From Rhodoferax mekongensis (GTDB lineage: Bacteria > Pseudomonadota > Gammaproteobacteria > Burkholderiales > Burkholderiaceae_C), in the NCBI RefSeq assembly GCF_032191775.1, contig NZ_CP132507.1:3249001-3313000 (forward strand): DNA of 64,000 nucleotides, in the 5' to 3' direction. Positions 43,355 to 55,376 of this stretch are shown here, piece after piece. The notes beneath the pieces were generated by a model. The model was not told the origin of the DNA and searched no databases. It saw nothing but the letters and a program-made list of their open reading frames with translations. Numbering within the stretch: position 1 is the stretch's first letter; each line of letters opens with the position of its first letter. Both the position numbers and the translations under genes were made by a program.

Positions 43355-43960
43355 CTAGTTTGCGGTGGATGACGACCAAACCGGCTTCCAAGTTCCCGCT
43401 TGATAACCCTGAAGCCATAGGGCAGCGGCTACTGTCTTGGTATCCGTCACCCTGCCATCCAGACACCATGCGATTAATTCGTTTGCGGTTGCTGTAAAGA
43501 CATCCAAAAACTCGCCTTTGTCCAATTTGCGCTCGCCGGCAACAAGTCCTTTGGCAAACCAAACTTCAATGAATTCGGTCGAATAAGCGATGACGGGGTG
43601 AATAACTCCTGCCTTGGACCACTCTGAAGCTCGATAGCCGGTTTCTTCAAAAAGCTCCCGCTGTGCACAGTGGGCTGTACTCTCACCGGCATCCAATTTA
43701 CCCGCAGGAAACTCAATCATGACCCGTTGCACGGGGTATCGATACTGGCGCTCCAGCACTACGCGCAAATCTTGTCCTGGAATCTCGAGCAATGGGACGA
43801 CCATGACAGCCCCAGGATGCACCACATACTCACGAGTAGCGTGGTTCCCATCTGGCAAGGAAACTATGTCACGCCGAGCATGCAAGAAGCTGCCCCGGAC
43901 CATATCTTCACTTGATACCTGAGTTTCCAGCAGGTGGGAAATCCCACTGACATCAGTCAT
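43355..43960 (-). CDS. NUDIX hydrolase (ADP-ribose pyrophosphatase-like)
   Basis: A 201-aa hydrolase. The NUDIX box GKLDAGESTAHCAQRELFEETGYRA fits GX5EX7REUXEEXGU, and the preceding RYPVQRVMIEFPAG segment is typical of the ADP-ribose/NADH pyrophosphatase group, with a Pro (VIHPVIAYSTEFIEVWFA) placed as in the ADP-ribose-specific members. It starts 8 bases inside the DUF2818 gene, so it belongs to the complex I operon; the link to NAD metabolism is suggestive. Confidence 0.9.
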   Translation of the reverse strand: MTDVSGISHLLETQVSSEDMVRGSFLHARRDIVSLPDGNHATREYVVHPGAVMVVPLLEIPGQDLRVVLERQYRYPVQRVMIEFPAGKLDAGESTAHCAQRELFEETGYRASEWSKAGVIHPVIAYSTEFIEVWFAKGLVAGERKLDKGEFLDVFTATANELIAWCLDGRVTDTKTVAAALWLQGYQAGTWKPVWSSSTAN

Positions 43961-44255
43961 GGTGCTTGAGGAGGTAACGATAAACAAATCCCGGAAACGA
44001 GAAAGTAAGGAAAAGCGTCGCGGTGATGGCATAAAACTCCCAGCCTTGGGGAGCAATCTGACCGGCATTCTTTTCCAGAAGCAGCCCCAAACCACCGACC
44101 AAAAAATAGAGGACCACCAATTCGACCAAACGCAGAGCGAGCGACTTGGAAGCTGAACCAAAGAAGCCGAAAAAGCGGGAGGTCGCGAACGGCAAATTCG
44201 CCGCGATCAGCCCGGCCGACAACAGGACCAGGACGTACGGCGAATTACCCATCAT
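43953..44255 (-). CDS. DUF2818-family membrane protein
   Basis: A 100-aa protein with three hydrophobic helices (VLVLLSAGLIAANLPF, ALRLVELVVLYFLVGGLGLLLE, ITATLFLTFSFPGFVYRYLL). DUF2818 proteins follow nuoN in betaproteobacteria, as here (31 bases after its stop). They may be an accessory subunit or assembly factor of complex I, which is inference from position. I chose ATG 44255; an ATG one codon later is equally possible. Confidence 0.88.
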   Translation of the reverse strand: MMGNSPYVLVLLSAGLIAANLPFATSRFFGFFGSASKSLALRLVELVVLYFLVGGLGLLLEKNAGQIAPQGWEFYAITATLFLTFSFPGFVYRYLLKHHD

Positions 44256-44286
44256 TTGCAAGACCCGGGAGGAAAACTGGCTGCGA

Positions 44287-45777
44287 TCACATGCCCAGCA
44301 TTTGCCGCACCGATGATGCACACAGGGCCATCAGGCTGCCAGGGGCCAATCCGAGAACCAGGACCAATGCACCATTGATGGAGAGCACTACGCGCACGTC
44401 AGCGGGCGCGTTAACCGTTGTCGCGGTAATCGGCTCATCGAAATACATGACCTTGACCAAACGCAGGTAGTAGAAAGCACCCACTAGCGACATCAAGACT
44501 GCAAAGACCGCCATTCCCACATAAAGTGGCTGACCGGAAACCACCAAGGCTTGCAACACTGAGAGCTTGGCATAGAACCCGACCATCGGAGGAATACCTG
44601 CCAGAGAGAATGCGCAAATCGCCATGACGGCGGCATACAGCGGGCTACGCTGATTCAAGCCTGCAAAGTCAGAAATTTCTTCGCTTTCGAAACCTTCACG
44701 GGACAAGAGCAGGATGACACCAAAAGTAGCCAGCGTAGTCAGCACATAAGTGATGACATAAAACATCGAAGAGCTGTAGGCGTTGGCGGCAAAGGTCACT
44801 GCATCACCGTTCACTACGCCGGACATCAAACCCAACAATACGAAACCCATTTGGGAAATCGTGGAAAACGCCAACATGCGTTTCAGGTTGGTCTGGGCAA
44901 TGGCAGCCAAGTTGCCGATCAACAAGGAGCCTACCGACAGAACCATCAACATCTGCTGCCAGTCGCCAGCCAATGGACGCATGCCTTCCACCAACAAACG
45001 GATGCAGATAGCAAAAGCGGCTAGTTTGGGTGCACCACCGATCATCAAGGTGACTGCCGTAGGCGCCCCCTGATAAACGTCGGGAATCCACATGTGGAAT
45101 GGCACTACACCCAACTTGAACGCGAGACCGGCAACGATGAACACCAAACCGAAAACCAAAACATCCGGACGGATCTGCCCACTGGAGATGGACTTGAACA
45201 ACTGTGTGATATCCAGCGTGCCGGTGGCACCATACAACATGGACATGCCGTACAGCAGAAAACCGGAAGCCATGGCACCCAGAACAAAGTATTTCATCGC
45301 CGCTTCAGTGGCCGCCACATGGTCCCGACGTAAGGCAACCAATGCATAGCTGGACAAAGTCAACAACTCCAAACCCATGTACGTCAACAACAGATTGTTA
45401 GACGAAATCATGATGAACATGCCGAGCAGAGATAGCATGTTCAGTGTGAACAATTCGCCGCCACGAAGCATGTCGCGATGGCCTGCGTAAGGACGCCCGT
45501 ACACCAGAGACACCATGACGGCAATCGCTGCGAAGCACTTCAGCCAATTGCCCATTGCATCGCTCACGACCATGTTTCCAAAACCATAGTAGGTCTGTCC
45601 GGCCATCGCCAAGTGAGCTTCCAAGGCGGCAACCACCGCCAGCGTCAACATGGTCAGGACATAGGTGAGGTTGCGCAGGGGCGTCTTTACTCCCAGATCG
45701 ATCAACAGGATGGCGCACGCCATCACCATCAAAACGATCTCTGGATACACCGTGATCCAACTGATTGTGTCAATCAT
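44287..45777 (-). CDS. nuoN: NADH-quinone oxidoreductase subunit N
   Basis: A 496-aa, about 14-helix antiporter-like subunit of the complex I membrane arm. The conserved lysine-bearing helices ([22 protein letters not shown], with [15 protein letters not shown]) identify the proton-channel core. Last of the nuo genes. Confidence 0.96.
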   Translation of the reverse strand: MIDTISWITVYPEIVLMVMACAILLIDLGVKTPLRNLTYVLTMLTLAVVAALEAHLAMAGQTYYGFGNMVVSDAMGNWLKCFAAIAVMVSLVYGRPYAGHRDMLRGGELFTLNMLSLLGMFIMISSNNLLLTYMGLELLTLSSYALVALRRDHVAATEAAMKYFVLGAMASGFLLYGMSMLYGATGTLDITQLFKSISSGQIRPDVLVFGLVFIVAGLAFKLGVVPFHMWIPDVYQGAPTAVTLMIGGAPKLAAFAICIRLLVEGMRPLAGDWQQMLMVLSVGSLLIGNLAAIAQTNLKRMLAFSTISQMGFVLLGLMSGVVNGDAVTFAANAYSSSMFYVITYVLTTLATFGVILLLSREGFESEEISDFAGLNQRSPLYAAVMAICAFSLAGIPPMVGFYAKLSVLQALVVSGQPLYVGMAVFAVLMSLVGAFYYLRLVKVMYFDEPITATTVNAPADVRVVLSINGALVLVLGLAPGSLMALCASSVRQMLGM

Positions 45778-45801
45778 CTTTCGTCTCTCAATTCAGTTTG
45801 A

Positions 45802-47277
45802 TCAGTTCAATTTGGAAATGGCAACATGCTTCAGCAGTTCTGCCACCGACACGTCCATCACATCCGTGAAGGGCTTGGGATACAAGCCCATGACGAGCAC
45901 CGCAATCGCCAGCAAGCCGAGCATCAGAAATTCACGGGCGTTGATGTCTGTGAGTTCTTTGACATCATCGTTGGTCACAGGGCCCAGGTACACGCGTTTG
46001 AACATCCAAAGCGTGTATGCCGCACCGAAAATAAGGGCACTGGCTGCCGCAAAACCAATCCAGAAATTGAACTTGACTGCACCCAGAATGACCATCCACT
46101 CACCGACGAAACCTGCAGTTCCCGGCAAGCCGCAGTTCGCCATGGCAAACAGCAAAGCAAAAGCTGCAAACTTGGGCATGGTGTTCACTACACCGCCGTA
46201 GCTGGCAATTTCGCGGGAGTGAACACGGTCGTACAACACACCAATAGACAAGAACATGGCGCCGGACACAAAACCGTGCGCAATCATCTGCACCAATCCG
46301 CCTGAAACGCCCAAGTCATTGAAGATGAAAAAGCCGAGAGTCACGAAACCCATGTGCGCAACTGACGAATAGGCTACAAGCTTTTTCATGTCCTGTTGCA
46401 CCATCGCGACCAGGCCCACATACACGACGGCAATCAACGACAGCGCCACCATGAAGCCGCCATAGGCATGCGCAGCATCAGGAGCGATAGGCATTGAAAA
46501 ACGCAAGAAACCGTAGGCGCCAAGCTTCAACATGATCGCCGCTAGCACTGCAGAGCCTCCCGTAGGAGCTTCCACGTGCACGTCAGGCAGCCAAGTGTGG
46601 ACGGGCCACATGGGGACCTTCACTGCGAAGGCCGCAAAAAATGCAAAGAACAGCAACGTTTGGGCCGTCTGCCCCAAGGGCAGCGCATGCCACTTCGTCA
46701 GATCAAAACTACCGCCGGACTGGGTGTACAGGAAAATCAACGCAATCAGCATCAACAATGAACCCAGAAGCGTGTACAAGAAAAACTTGAACGCTGCATA
46801 GATCTTGTTGGGACCACCCCAGATACCGATGATCAGGTACATCGGGATCAAGGTTGCCTCAAAGAACACATAAAACAGCATGCCGTCCAACGCGGAAAAC
46901 ACACCGATCATGAGCCCACTCAATATGAGGAACGCGCCCATGTATTGATTGACGCGGTGGGTAATCACTTCCCATGCGGCAATCACGACGATCACCGTGA
47001 TGAATGCGGTCAAGGGCACAAACCAGAACGAAATGCCATCCAACCCGAGGTGGTAATTGACATTGAAACGTTCAATCCAAGGAACGTTTTCGACAAACTG
47101 CATGGCAGCTGTGCTGTTGTCGAACTGTCCGTACAAAGGCAGGGTCAACAACAAGCTCACAACAGCACCGATCAACGCCACCCATCGCACTGCATTGGCC
47201 TGCTCATCACGCCCGAGCGCAAGCAGCAAGACACCAAAGGCAATCGGCACCCAAATAGAAAGGCTCAACAAACCCAT
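45802..47277 (-). CDS. nuoM: NADH-quinone oxidoreductase subunit M
   Basis: A 491-aa antiporter-like subunit. It has VPMWPVHTWLPDVHVEAPTGGS and DMKKLVAYSSVAHMGF, the conserved Glu/Lys channel residues and broken helices. Lies 12 bases after nuoL. Confidence 0.96.
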   Translation of the reverse strand: MGLLSLSIWVPIAFGVLLLALGRDEQANAVRWVALIGAVVSLLLTLPLYGQFDNSTAAMQFVENVPWIERFNVNYHLGLDGISFWFVPLTAFITVIVVIAAWEVITHRVNQYMGAFLILSGLMIGVFSALDGMLFYVFFEATLIPMYLIIGIWGGPNKIYAAFKFFLYTLLGSLLMLIALIFLYTQSGGSFDLTKWHALPLGQTAQTLLFFAFFAAFAVKVPMWPVHTWLPDVHVEAPTGGSAVLAAIMLKLGAYGFLRFSMPIAPDAAHAYGGFMVALSLIAVVYVGLVAMVQQDMKKLVAYSSVAHMGFVTLGFFIFNDLGVSGGLVQMIAHGFVSGAMFLSIGVLYDRVHSREIASYGGVVNTMPKFAAFALLFAMANCGLPGTAGFVGEWMVILGAVKFNFWIGFAAASALIFGAAYTLWMFKRVYLGPVTNDDVKELTDINAREFLMLGLLAIAVLVMGLYPKPFTDVMDVSVAELLKHVAISKLN

Positions 47278-47289
47278 ATTCTTTTTCTC

Positions 47290-49308
47290 CTACTTGAGCC
47301 AGACGAAATATGTCATCAACACAAACACGCCGATAATCATGATCAGCGCGTAGTGGTACAGATATCCGGACTGAGCCTTGCGCACTACACCGGAAAAGAG
47401 CCCCACCAGCTTCCAGGAACCATTGACAACAGCACCGTCAATCAACGCCTGGTCACCAACCTTCCAAAGCCCGGTACCGAGCAAGCGCGCACCACGTGCC
47501 AGAATGTTTTCGTTGATCCAGTCGAGGTAATACTTGTTCTCCAACAGGGTGTAGACCGGCTGGACCGCACGCTTGATGGCCGCAGGTATGGCTGGAAACA
47601 TCATGTAAAAAACATACGACGTCACCACACCGGCAATCGCCAACCACAGTGGCAGGGTTGTGAGCGAGTGCATCGCCATCGCTGCGGCTCCATGGAACTC
47701 GGCGGACAATTCTTCCATTGCAGGATGCAGCTCGTGGTTAACAAAAATCACACCCTTGAAGAAGTCCCCATGCAACATGGGCTCAATCGTGAAATAACCA
47801 ATCAAGACTGACGGAATCGCCAGTAGCACAAGAGGTACCCACACCACCCAAGGAGATTCATGTGGCTTCGCGTCATGGTGATGATCATGGCCGTGATGGT
47901 CATCATGGTGCGCGTCGGGGTTCTGGTCGAATCTTTCCTTGCCATGAAACACCAAGAAATACATCCGGAAGGAATAGAACGCTGTCACGAACACACCGGC
48001 GAGGACAGCGAAATTCGCAAATCCAGCTCCTGGCAAGTGACTTGCATGGACAGCCTCAATGATGCTGTCCTTGGAGTAGAAGCCCGAGAAGAAAGGCGTA
48101 CCAATCAAGGCCAGCGATCCCAGCAAGGAAGTGATCCAAGTCACAGGCATGTATTTACGCAGACCACCCATCCAACGAATGTCCTGATTGTGGTGGACGC
48201 CCATGATCACAGAACCCGCACCCAAAAATAGTAACGCCTTGAAGAACGCGTGGGTCATCAAATGGAATACGGCAACCGAGTAGGCCGAGACGCCAAGGGC
48301 AACCGTCATGTACCCGAGCTGGGAAAGCGTGGAATAGGCCACCACACGCTTGATATCGTTTTGGATGATCCCGAGGAAACCCATGAAAAGCGCAGTGATG
48401 GATCCGATCACCAAGATAAAGTTGAGGGCCGTATCGCTTAGCTCGAACAAAGGAGACATGCGGGACACCATAAAGATGCCGGCGGTCACCATGGTTGCCG
48501 CGTGAATCAACGCAGAAATGGGTGTGGGACCCTCCATGGAGTCAGGCAACCACACATGCAGTGGAAACTGCGCAGATTTACCCATGGCCCCAATGAAAAG
48601 GCAGATGCAAATCACCGTGACCAACATCCAATCGGTACCCGGAAACACCAGCGCTGACAGATCAGCTGATTTTGCGAATACCTCAGAGTAATTGAGGCTA
48701 CCGGTATAGGCACCAATCAAACCAATGCCAAGAATGAAGCCAAAGTCGCCTACCCGGTTGACCAGGAAGGCCTTCATGTTGGCAAAGATGGCTGTCGGCT
48801 TGTTGAACCAGAATCCGATCAACAAATAAGACACCAGGCCCACTGCTTCCCAACCGAAAAACAACTGCAACAGGTTGTTGCTCATGACGAGCATCAACAT
48901 GGAGAAAGTGAACAGGGAAATGTAGGCAAAGAAGCGGTTGTATCCCTCATCCTCCTCCATGTAACCGACGGTGTAGAGGTGCACCATCAGCGAAACGAAG
49001 GTAACCACACACATCATCATGGCAGTCAAGGAGTCGATCAGGAAGCCGATCTCCATCTTCAAACCGCCGACGACCATCCACGTATAGATCGTTTCGTTAA
49101 AACGTGCACCGTCGTTCACCACAGACATCAAGGTCATGACAGACAAGACGAATGCAACGAAAACACCCAGAATGGTGAGGCTGTGACTGAGCTTGCGGCC
49201 AATCCAATTACCACCAAATTTAGTACCGAACACACCGGCGAGAACCGCACCTGCCAACGGTGCAAGAGGCACCGCCAGCAATGTGGAAGCAGAAAGGGTC
49301 TGGCTCAT
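47290..49308 (-). CDS. nuoL: NADH-quinone oxidoreductase subunit L
   Basis: A 672-aa distal proton pump with the long lateral C-terminal helix. Signatures are GWEAVGLVSYLLIGFW, SAQFPLHVWLPDSMEGPTPIS and DIKRVVAYSTLSQLGYM. A His/Asp-rich stretch (DAHHDDHHGHDHHH, about residues 475-490) lies in a loop, common in betaproteobacterial NuoL. Confidence 0.96.
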   Translation of the reverse strand: MSQTLSASTLLAVPLAPLAGAVLAGVFGTKFGGNWIGRKLSHSLTILGVFVAFVLSVMTLMSVVNDGARFNETIYTWMVVGGLKMEIGFLIDSLTAMMMCVVTFVSLMVHLYTVGYMEEDEGYNRFFAYISLFTFSMLMLVMSNNLLQLFFGWEAVGLVSYLLIGFWFNKPTAIFANMKAFLVNRVGDFGFILGIGLIGAYTGSLNYSEVFAKSADLSALVFPGTDWMLVTVICICLFIGAMGKSAQFPLHVWLPDSMEGPTPISALIHAATMVTAGIFMVSRMSPLFELSDTALNFILVIGSITALFMGFLGIIQNDIKRVVAYSTLSQLGYMTVALGVSAYSVAVFHLMTHAFFKALLFLGAGSVIMGVHHNQDIRWMGGLRKYMPVTWITSLLGSLALIGTPFFSGFYSKDSIIEAVHASHLPGAGFANFAVLAGVFVTAFYSFRMYFLVFHGKERFDQNPDAHHDDHHGHDHHHDAKPHESPWVVWVPLVLLAIPSVLIGYFTIEPMLHGDFFKGVIFVNHELHPAMEELSAEFHGAAAMAMHSLTTLPLWLAIAGVVTSYVFYMMFPAIPAAIKRAVQPVYTLLENKYYLDWINENILARGARLLGTGLWKVGDQALIDGAVVNGSWKLVGLFSGVVRKAQSGYLYHYALIMIIGVFVLMTYFVWLK

Positions 49309-49312
49309 TCGA

Positions 49313-49621
49313 TTAGCCCTTCAAGGTATTGAGCTCATCCACGCTGATACTGGACTTGTTACGAAACAACAAGACCAAAATCGCAAGTCCGATGGCAGAC
49401 TCAGCAGCAGCAACGGTCAAGATGAAGAAAACAAAAATCTGACCGTGCATGTCATGCAGGTAGTGAGAGAAAGCCACAAAGTTGGTATTGACAGCCAACA
49501 ACATCAGTTCGATTGCCATCAGCAACACGATCAGGTTCCGCCGATTCAGAAAAATTCCGACCACGGACAGCGCGAACAGCATCGCGCCCAACGAAAGAAA
49601 ATGTCCAAGGGTCAAGATCAT
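49313..49621 (-). CDS. nuoK: NADH-quinone oxidoreductase subunit K
   Basis: A 102-aa, three-helix subunit (MRP-MrpC-like). It has the conserved buried Glu in [14 protein letters not shown] and a second Glu in [13 protein letters not shown]. The start overlaps the nuoJ stop by 4 bases. Confidence 0.96.
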   Translation of the reverse strand: MILTLGHFLSLGAMLFALSVVGIFLNRRNLIVLLMAIELMLLAVNTNFVAFSHYLHDMHGQIFVFFILTVAAAESAIGLAILVLLFRNKSSISVDELNTLKG

Positions 49622-50256
49622 GCTTTTGGCTCCGAAACTTCAGCAACTGGCGCAACCGCTGCTTGGGTTGCGTCCATTTTGACGACGGTCATACGGTCTG
49701 CAGAACGAACACGGACCTGATCGCCAGGGGAGACGTATTTGCTGTCCTTGCGCGCACGCAATGTCAAAGCGATCGCAGCAATCATCGCTACCAACAAAAT
49801 GGCAGCTGCCACCTCAAGCTGCACCAGATATTGCGTGAAAAGCAACTTGCCCAGTTCCTTGGCATTGTTCGCTTCGGCAGCGGCCGCTACAGCATTGGGA
49901 TCATCGACGACGCGGAATCCGCCCATCAAGACTGCGGCCATTTCCAGTGCGATCACTACACCGACGATGGCAGCCAGAGGGAAATGCTTCCAGAAGCCGA
50001 CGCGCAGGTTCTCAACGTTGATATCCATCATCATCACGACGAACAGGAACAACACCATGACAGCACCCACGTATACCAGCACCAGCGTGATGGACAGGAA
50101 CTCGGCCTTCAACAGCATCCAGATCATGGCGGCTTGGAAAAAGGTCAGGACCAGATACAGGGCTGCATGCACCGGATTCCGCGCTGTAATTACGCGGAAC
50201 GCGGCGAATAGCAACACCGCAGAAAAGACGTAAAAAAGTCCAGTCGTTACGTTCAT
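49618..50256 (-). CDS. nuoJ: NADH-quinone oxidoreductase subunit J
   Basis: A 212-aa membrane subunit with five helices. The family landmark is [20 protein letters not shown]. The C-terminus is longer than in E. coli (184 aa) and Ala/Val-rich. Confidence 0.95.
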   Translation of the reverse strand: MNVTTGLFYVFSAVLLFAAFRVITARNPVHAALYLVLTFFQAAMIWMLLKAEFLSITLVLVYVGAVMVLFLFVVMMMDINVENLRVGFWKHFPLAAIVGVVIALEMAAVLMGGFRVVDDPNAVAAAAEANNAKELGKLLFTQYLVQLEVAAAILLVAMIAAIALTLRARKDSKYVSPGDQVRVRSADRMTVVKMDATQAAVAPVAEVSEPKA

Positions 50257-50281
50257 GATTCAAGGGCTTTCTTGCGGCAAT

Positions 50282-50800
50282 TCATCGGTATTTGGCGTCA
50301 GCCTGCTTGTTGGCAGCAATCTCGGATTCGTAGCGATCACCGACTGCCAGCAACATGTCCTTGGTGAAGTACAAGTCGCCACGCTTCTCGCCGTGGTATT
50401 CCAAAATGTGGGTTTCCACAATGGAGTCGACTGGACAGCTTTCTTCACAAAAGCCGCAGAAGATGCACTTGGTCAAGTCGATGTCGTACCGTGTTGTACG
50501 ACGGGAACCGTCATCGCGAACATCCGATTCAATCGTGATCGCCATGGCTGGACAAACAGCCTCACACAGCTTACATGCGATGCATCGCTCTTCGCCGTTT
50601 TCATAGCGTCGCAAAGCGTGCAATCCGCGAAAACGTGGAGAAAGAGGAGTTTTCTCTTCAGGGAATTGAACGGTTACCTTGCGACGGAACAAGTAGCGGC
50701 CCGTTAAAGCCATTCCCTTCATCAGTTCCAACAAAAGGAAGCTGCTCAGGAAATCCTTCAAAGAAAACGCAGGTGTAGAACGTTGAATAGTTGCGGTCAT
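50282..50800 (-). CDS. nuoI: NADH-quinone oxidoreductase subunit I
   Basis: A 172-aa peripheral subunit carrying clusters N6a and N6b. Two 4Fe-4S motifs are visible, [12 protein letters not shown] and [13 protein letters not shown] chose the MTATIQR start, which leaves a 13-base gap after nuoH; the longer frame would overlap it. Confidence 0.96.
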   Translation of the reverse strand: MTATIQRSTPAFSLKDFLSSFLLLELMKGMALTGRYLFRRKVTVQFPEEKTPLSPRFRGLHALRRYENGEERCIACKLCEAVCPAMAITIESDVRDDGSRRTTRYDIDLTKCIFCGFCEESCPVDSIVETHILEYHGEKRGDLYFTKDMLLAVGDRYESEIAANKQADAKYR

Positions 50801-50813
50801 TTCGATTGCCCTT

Positions 50814-51890
50814 TCAATTCCAGATGTTGAAAGGTGTCTGCATCCAGACGCCAACCACCAGCAGCCAGACCAGAGTCACAGGAATAAACACTTTCCAGCC
50901 CAGACGCATGATTTGGTCGTACCGGAATCGGGGAAAAGTCGCGCGAATCCAGATGAACAGGCTAACCATGAAAAATGTTTTGGCACCCAACCAGATCCAT
51001 CCGGGGATGAAATCCAGGGCAGCCACCGGTGAATACCAGCCGCCCAAGAACATCACCACCGCCAAAATGGAGACCAGCCACATGTTGACGTACTCGGCCA
51101 AATAAAACATGGCAAAGGACATACCCGAATACTCGACCATGTGTCCCGCAACGATCTCAGCCTCACCTTCGACGACGTCAAACGGGTGGCGGTTGGTCTC
51201 GGCCAGGCCGGAAATGAAATACACCACGAACACTGGCAGCAAAGGCAGCCAATTCCAAGACAAGAAACTCAGACCTTTGTCGGCGAAATAACCTTTGCCT
51301 TGACCCAGCACGATTTCAGTCATGTTCATGGAACCCGCGACCATCAGCACGATGACCAAGCAAAACCCCATCGCGATTTCATAGCTCACCATTTGCGCAG
51401 ACGCGCGCAAAGCCCCCAGAAAGGAGTACTTGGAGTTGGAGGCCCACCCGGCGATTACCACACCGTACACCTCAAGCGAGGTGATGGCCATCAAGAAAAG
51501 TAAGCCGGCATTAATATTTGCCAGGGCCACATCGGGACCAAACGGAACCACCGCCCAGGCAGCCAAAGCGGGCATGATAGTGAGAATGGGGCCGATGAAA
51601 AACAACCCCTTGCTCGCAGCGGTCGGCACCAAGATTTCCTTGGTCAGGAGCTTGAGGGCGTCGGCAATAGGTTGTAACAGACCACCCGGGCCCACACGGT
51701 TCGGCCCGAGACGTACCTGCATCCATCCCAAATATTTTCGCTCCCACAAAGTGAGATACGCGACGGCACCCATCAGCGGCAAAACCAACACGACAATCTT
51801 GATGAGTGTCCAAATTACCGGCCATATCGCAGCAGCCCAGGCAGGAGCCGCAAACAAGCCCAATCCGAAGTTGTAGATTGCATCGATCAT
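50814..51890 (-). CDS. nuoH: NADH-quinone oxidoreductase subunit H
   Basis: A 358-aa subunit forming the quinone channel at the arm junction. It has [21 protein letters not shown] near the N-terminus and [29 protein letters not shown], both hallmarks. Overlaps nuoG by 4 bases. Confidence 0.97.
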   Translation of the reverse strand: MIDAIYNFGLGLFAAPAWAAAIWPVIWTLIKIVVLVLPLMGAVAYLTLWERKYLGWMQVRLGPNRVGPGGLLQPIADALKLLTKEILVPTAASKGLFFIGPILTIMPALAAWAVVPFGPDVALANINAGLLFLMAITSLEVYGVVIAGWASNSKYSFLGALRASAQMVSYEIAMGFCLVIVLMVAGSMNMTEIVLGQGKGYFADKGLSFLSWNWLPLLPVFVVYFISGLAETNRHPFDVVEGEAEIVAGHMVEYSGMSFAMFYLAEYVNMWLVSILAVVMFLGGWYSPVAALDFIPGWIWLGAKTFFMVSLFIWIRATFPRFRYDQIMRLGWKVFIPVTLVWLLVVGVWMQTPFNIWN

Positions 51891-54010
51891 GCGGCCACCT
51901 CTTGTACAGCGCGCGCATCGGCAGTCAACTGCAATGATCCGGAGCGGCGCACCATGCCGTCCAACTGATAAATACTGGCAACCGCCGGTCGGACTTCAGC
52001 AGGAGTCAAATCGATACTGCCGTTGAAGGTATTGTTGAGCCGATCTGAGGCGACGGCTTTGCTATCAATTCCGGTCGTGGCCATCGCAGACAGTACGTCC
52101 TGCGTAGATTCAAAACTCATTCCCGGCACATCCAGCAAATTAGCCAACACGCGCAAAACCTTCCATGCGGGACGGGTCTCACCCAGCGGTTTGACTACCG
52201 CATGGAAGCTTTGAACACGTCCTTCAGCATTTGCGAAAGAACCGGATGTCTCAGTGAAGGGCGCAATGGGGAGCAACACATCACTGAAGGACATGTTCGA
52301 TTTGAAAGGGCTCAAAGTCACAACCATTTCAGCACCCATCAGACCTTGCTTCGCAGCTGCACCGGTTGCTGAATCAAACTCAGGCTCCACATTCAACAAG
52401 ATTGCTGCCTTGAGTGCACCGGTCAGCATCTGGCCTGCACTAAAGCCATCAGCAGCTGGCAATGCACCAACGGCATAGGCACCCACTGTGTTGGCGGCTT
52501 CCGTCAAGAACCCAACTGTCGCACCTGTCTGAGCACCAATCCAATTGGCAATGGTCGCCAAGCTGCTGGATTTGGCATGGTGCGCAACCGCATTGCCCAG
52601 AAGAATAGCCTTGCGTTCCCCACCCAACAGCGAAGCAGCAACAGCTCGCGCAGCGTCTGTTGCGGTTCCCGATACGGGTGCTTGTACGCCAGCCTGCTCG
52701 CCGACTGCTGTAGCAATGTCGGCCAGGGCTTGAGCCCACACCGCGGACTCAATCACTTGCATGGAAGCAAGTGGCATAGCCCAGTCTTGAACAGAATCTG
52801 CAATCGCATGTACACGGGCTCCTGCCTTGCAAGCTTGGCGGATGCGTTGAGCAAACAAGGGGTGATCCTTGCGGAGATTTGCGCCCACAACTAACACACG
52901 CTGCAAAGTGCTCAAAGCCGAGATAGAGGTACCCAAATAAGGAACACCATTTGGACGTGCAAACTCTGCGTGGCGCAAACGGAAATCCACACTGTCGGAT
53001 CCGAAGCCATTCATGAGGCTTTTCGCCAAGAAAAGCTCCTCCAGCGTGCTATGCGGGCTTACCAAAGCGCCCACAGTGTTCGCTCCATGGTTAGCCTTGA
53101 TCTGCTTCATGCCATTGGCGACATACTCGAGGGCGGTCTGCCAGTCGACCGCCTTCCATTCACCACCCTGCTTGATCATGGGCGATGTCAAACGGTCAGC
53201 ACCGTTCAAAGCTTCGTAAGAAAACCGATCCCGATCCGCTATCCAGCACTCGTTGACCGCTTCGTTTTCCAGCGGGACTACCCGCATTACCTGGTTATTC
53301 TTGACCTGAACAATCAGATTGGCACCCGTCGAATCATGGGGACTCACTGATTTGCGTCGAGACAATTCCCACGTCCGTGCGCTGTATCTGAACGGCTTGC
53401 TGGTCAATGCACCGACAGGGCAGATATCGATCATGTTGCCGGAAAGTTCGGAATCAACACTTTGACCGATGAACGTTTCAATTTCGGCATGTTCCCCGCG
53501 GTGTGACATACCCAATTCCATGACGCCGGCCACTTCCTGACCGAAGCGCACGCAACGTGTGCAATGGATGCATCGGCTCATTTCTTCCATAGAAATGAGG
53601 GGGCCCACGTCTTTGTGGAACACGACACGTTTCTCTTCTTCGTATCGGGAAGATGAACCACCGTAACCTACAGCCAAATCCTGCAGTTGGCATTCACCAC
53701 CTTGATCGCAGATCGGGCAATCCAGCGGGTGATTGATCAAGAGGAATTCCATCACAGACTTCTGCGCCTTGATAGCTTTGTCACTCTTGGTTCGGACGAT
53801 CATTCCATTGGTGACAGGCGTTGCACATGCCGGCATGGGCTTGGGCATTTTTTCCACGTCCACCAGACACATACGGCAGTTCGCCGCAATGCTCAGCTTT
53901 TTGTGATAACAAAAATGGGGGATATAGGTGCCAGCCTTGTCCGCAGCATGCATCACCATGCTGCCTTCAGCAATTTCCACCTTTTTGCCGTCGAGTTCGA
54001 TTTCAATCAT
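51887..54010 (-). CDS. nuoG: NADH-quinone oxidoreductase subunit G
   Basis: A 707-aa iron-sulfur subunit. N-terminal 2Fe-2S ligands ([18 protein letters not shown]), the N5 His/Cys cluster region ([11 protein letters not shown]), N4 ([14 protein letters not shown]), then a degenerate molybdopterin-oxidoreductase domain. Gap of 13 bases to nuoF. Confidence 0.97.
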   Translation of the reverse strand: MIEIELDGKKVEIAEGSMVMHAADKAGTYIPHFCYHKKLSIAANCRMCLVDVEKMPKPMPACATPVTNGMIVRTKSDKAIKAQKSVMEFLLINHPLDCPICDQGGECQLQDLAVGYGGSSSRYEEEKRVVFHKDVGPLISMEEMSRCIHCTRCVRFGQEVAGVMELGMSHRGEHAEIETFIGQSVDSELSGNMIDICPVGALTSKPFRYSARTWELSRRKSVSPHDSTGANLIVQVKNNQVMRVVPLENEAVNECWIADRDRFSYEALNGADRLTSPMIKQGGEWKAVDWQTALEYVANGMKQIKANHGANTVGALVSPHSTLEELFLAKSLMNGFGSDSVDFRLRHAEFARPNGVPYLGTSISALSTLQRVLVVGANLRKDHPLFAQRIRQACKAGARVHAIADSVQDWAMPLASMQVIESAVWAQALADIATAVGEQAGVQAPVSGTATDAARAVAASLLGGERKAILLGNAVAHHAKSSSLATIANWIGAQTGATVGFLTEAANTVGAYAVGALPAADGFSAGQMLTGALKAAILLNVEPEFDSATGAAAKQGLMGAEMVVTLSPFKSNMSFSDVLLPIAPFTETSGSFANAEGRVQSFHAVVKPLGETRPAWKVLRVLANLLDVPGMSFESTQDVLSAMATTGIDSKAVASDRLNNTFNGSIDLTPAEVRPAVASIYQLDGMVRRSGSLQLTADARAVQEVAA

Positions 54011-54023
54011 CTTGTGGACTCGC

Positions 54024-55376
54024 TCAAACGTAAGCCGGGACCATGCAGGTCTTGTGCTCTACGTGATACTCAAATTCATGACGGAAATGCTTGATCATGG
54101 CGCGCACAGGCATCGCCGCAGCATCACCCAACGCACAAATCGTTCGGCCTTGGATGTTCTCTGCAACGTTATCCAGCAAATCCATATCGCTAGGACGACC
54201 TTGTCCACCTTCGATGCGGTCAACCATGCGAGATAACCAACCCGTACCTTCGCGGCAAGGCGTACATTGTCCGCAAGATTCATGCATGTAAAAGTAGCTC
54301 AGACGCTGAAGCGCTTTGACCATACAACGGGTCTCATCCATGACGATCACAGCACCTGAACCCAACATGGATCCGGCTTTTGCAATCGAGTCATAGTCCA
54401 TTGTGCAATCCATCATGATGGAGGCTGGCAATACCGGCGATGAAGATCCCCCGGGAATAACAGCCTTAAGCTTTCTACCACCGCGCACACCGCCGGCTAA
54501 CTCCAATAGTTTGGAAAACGGGGTTCCCATCGGAATTTCGTAGTTTCCGGGGCGCTCCACGTCACCACTCACAGAGTAAATCTTCGTGCCACCGTTATTG
54601 GGCTTTCCACACTCGAGGTAGGCCTGGCCACCATTGCGAATGATCCAAGGTACAGCCGCAAATGTCTCTGTGTTGTTAATGGTCGTCGGCTTGCCGTACA
54701 AACCAAAACTGGCCGGGAACGGTGGCTTGAATCGTGGTTGGCCCTTTTTCCCTTCCAAGGACTCCAGCAACGCGGTCTCCTCGCCGCAAATGTAAGCCCC
54801 GAATCCGTGGGCCGCATGCAACTGAAAGCTGAAGTTGCTGCCGAGAATGTTGTCGCCCAAAAAGCCTGCTGCCCTTGCTTCTTCCAAAGCCGCTTCGAAG
54901 CGATCATAGGAAGCGAAGATTTCACCGTGGATATAGTTGTAACCCACCGTGATGCCCATCGCATAAGCGGCAATGGCCATACCTTCAATCACAATGTGCG
55001 GATTGAATTGCAGGATGTCTCGATCCTTGCAGGTGCCGGGCTCGCCTTCATCCGAATTACAAACCAAGTACTTCTGCCCAGGGAATTGGCGGGGCATGAA
55101 GCTCCATTTCAGTCCAGTCGGGAAACCGGCTCCGCCTCGACCGCGCAAGCCGGACTCTTTGACAGTGGCAATGACCTGGTCTTGTGTCAGACCCTCACCG
55201 CCATCCTTGCCCAGAATCTTGCGAAGCGCCTGATAGCCACCACGTGCAACGTAGTCCTGTAAGCTCCAATTGGATCCATTCAATCCTGCATAAATTTGTG
55301 GATTGATGTGCCGGTCATGAAAACAGGTTTCAGTACCCTTGGCACTGAACTTTGCCAATATCGTATCTGCGCTCAT
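54024..55376 (-). CDS. nuoF: NADH-quinone oxidoreductase subunit F
   Basis: A 450-aa NADH-binding flavoprotein subunit. FMN/NADH site [13 protein letters not shown] and [13 protein letters not shown], and the N3 cluster motif [15 protein letters not shown]. The MSADTIL start overlaps the nuoE stop by ATGA; the long upstream frame is out of register with that coupling. Confidence 0.97.
   Translation of the reverse strand: MSADTILAKFSAKGTETCFHDRHINPQIYAGLNGSNWSLQDYVARGGYQALRKILGKDGGEGLTQDQVIATVKESGLRGRGGAGFPTGLKWSFMPRQFPGQKYLVCNSDEGEPGTCKDRDILQFNPHIVIEGMAIAAYAMGITVGYNYIHGEIFASYDRFEAALEEARAAGFLGDNILGSNFSFQLHAAHGFGAYICGEETALLESLEGKKGQPRFKPPFPASFGLYGKPTTINNTETFAAVPWIIRNGGQAYLECGKPNNGGTKIYSVSGDVERPGNYEIPMGTPFSKLLELAGGVRGGRKLKAVIPGGSSSPVLPASIMMDCTMDYDSIAKAGSMLGSGAVIVMDETRCMVKALQRLSYFYMHESCGQCTPCREGTGWLSRMVDRIEGGQGRPSDMDLLDNVAENIQGRTICALGDAAAMPVRAMIKHFRHEFEYHVEHKTCMVPAYV

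Noticed and set aside
47876-47935. His/Asp-rich repeat in the nuoL region as a short tandem repeat
   Set aside because: It is ordinary coding sequence for the His-rich loop of NuoL, with irregular codons and no exact repeat unit.
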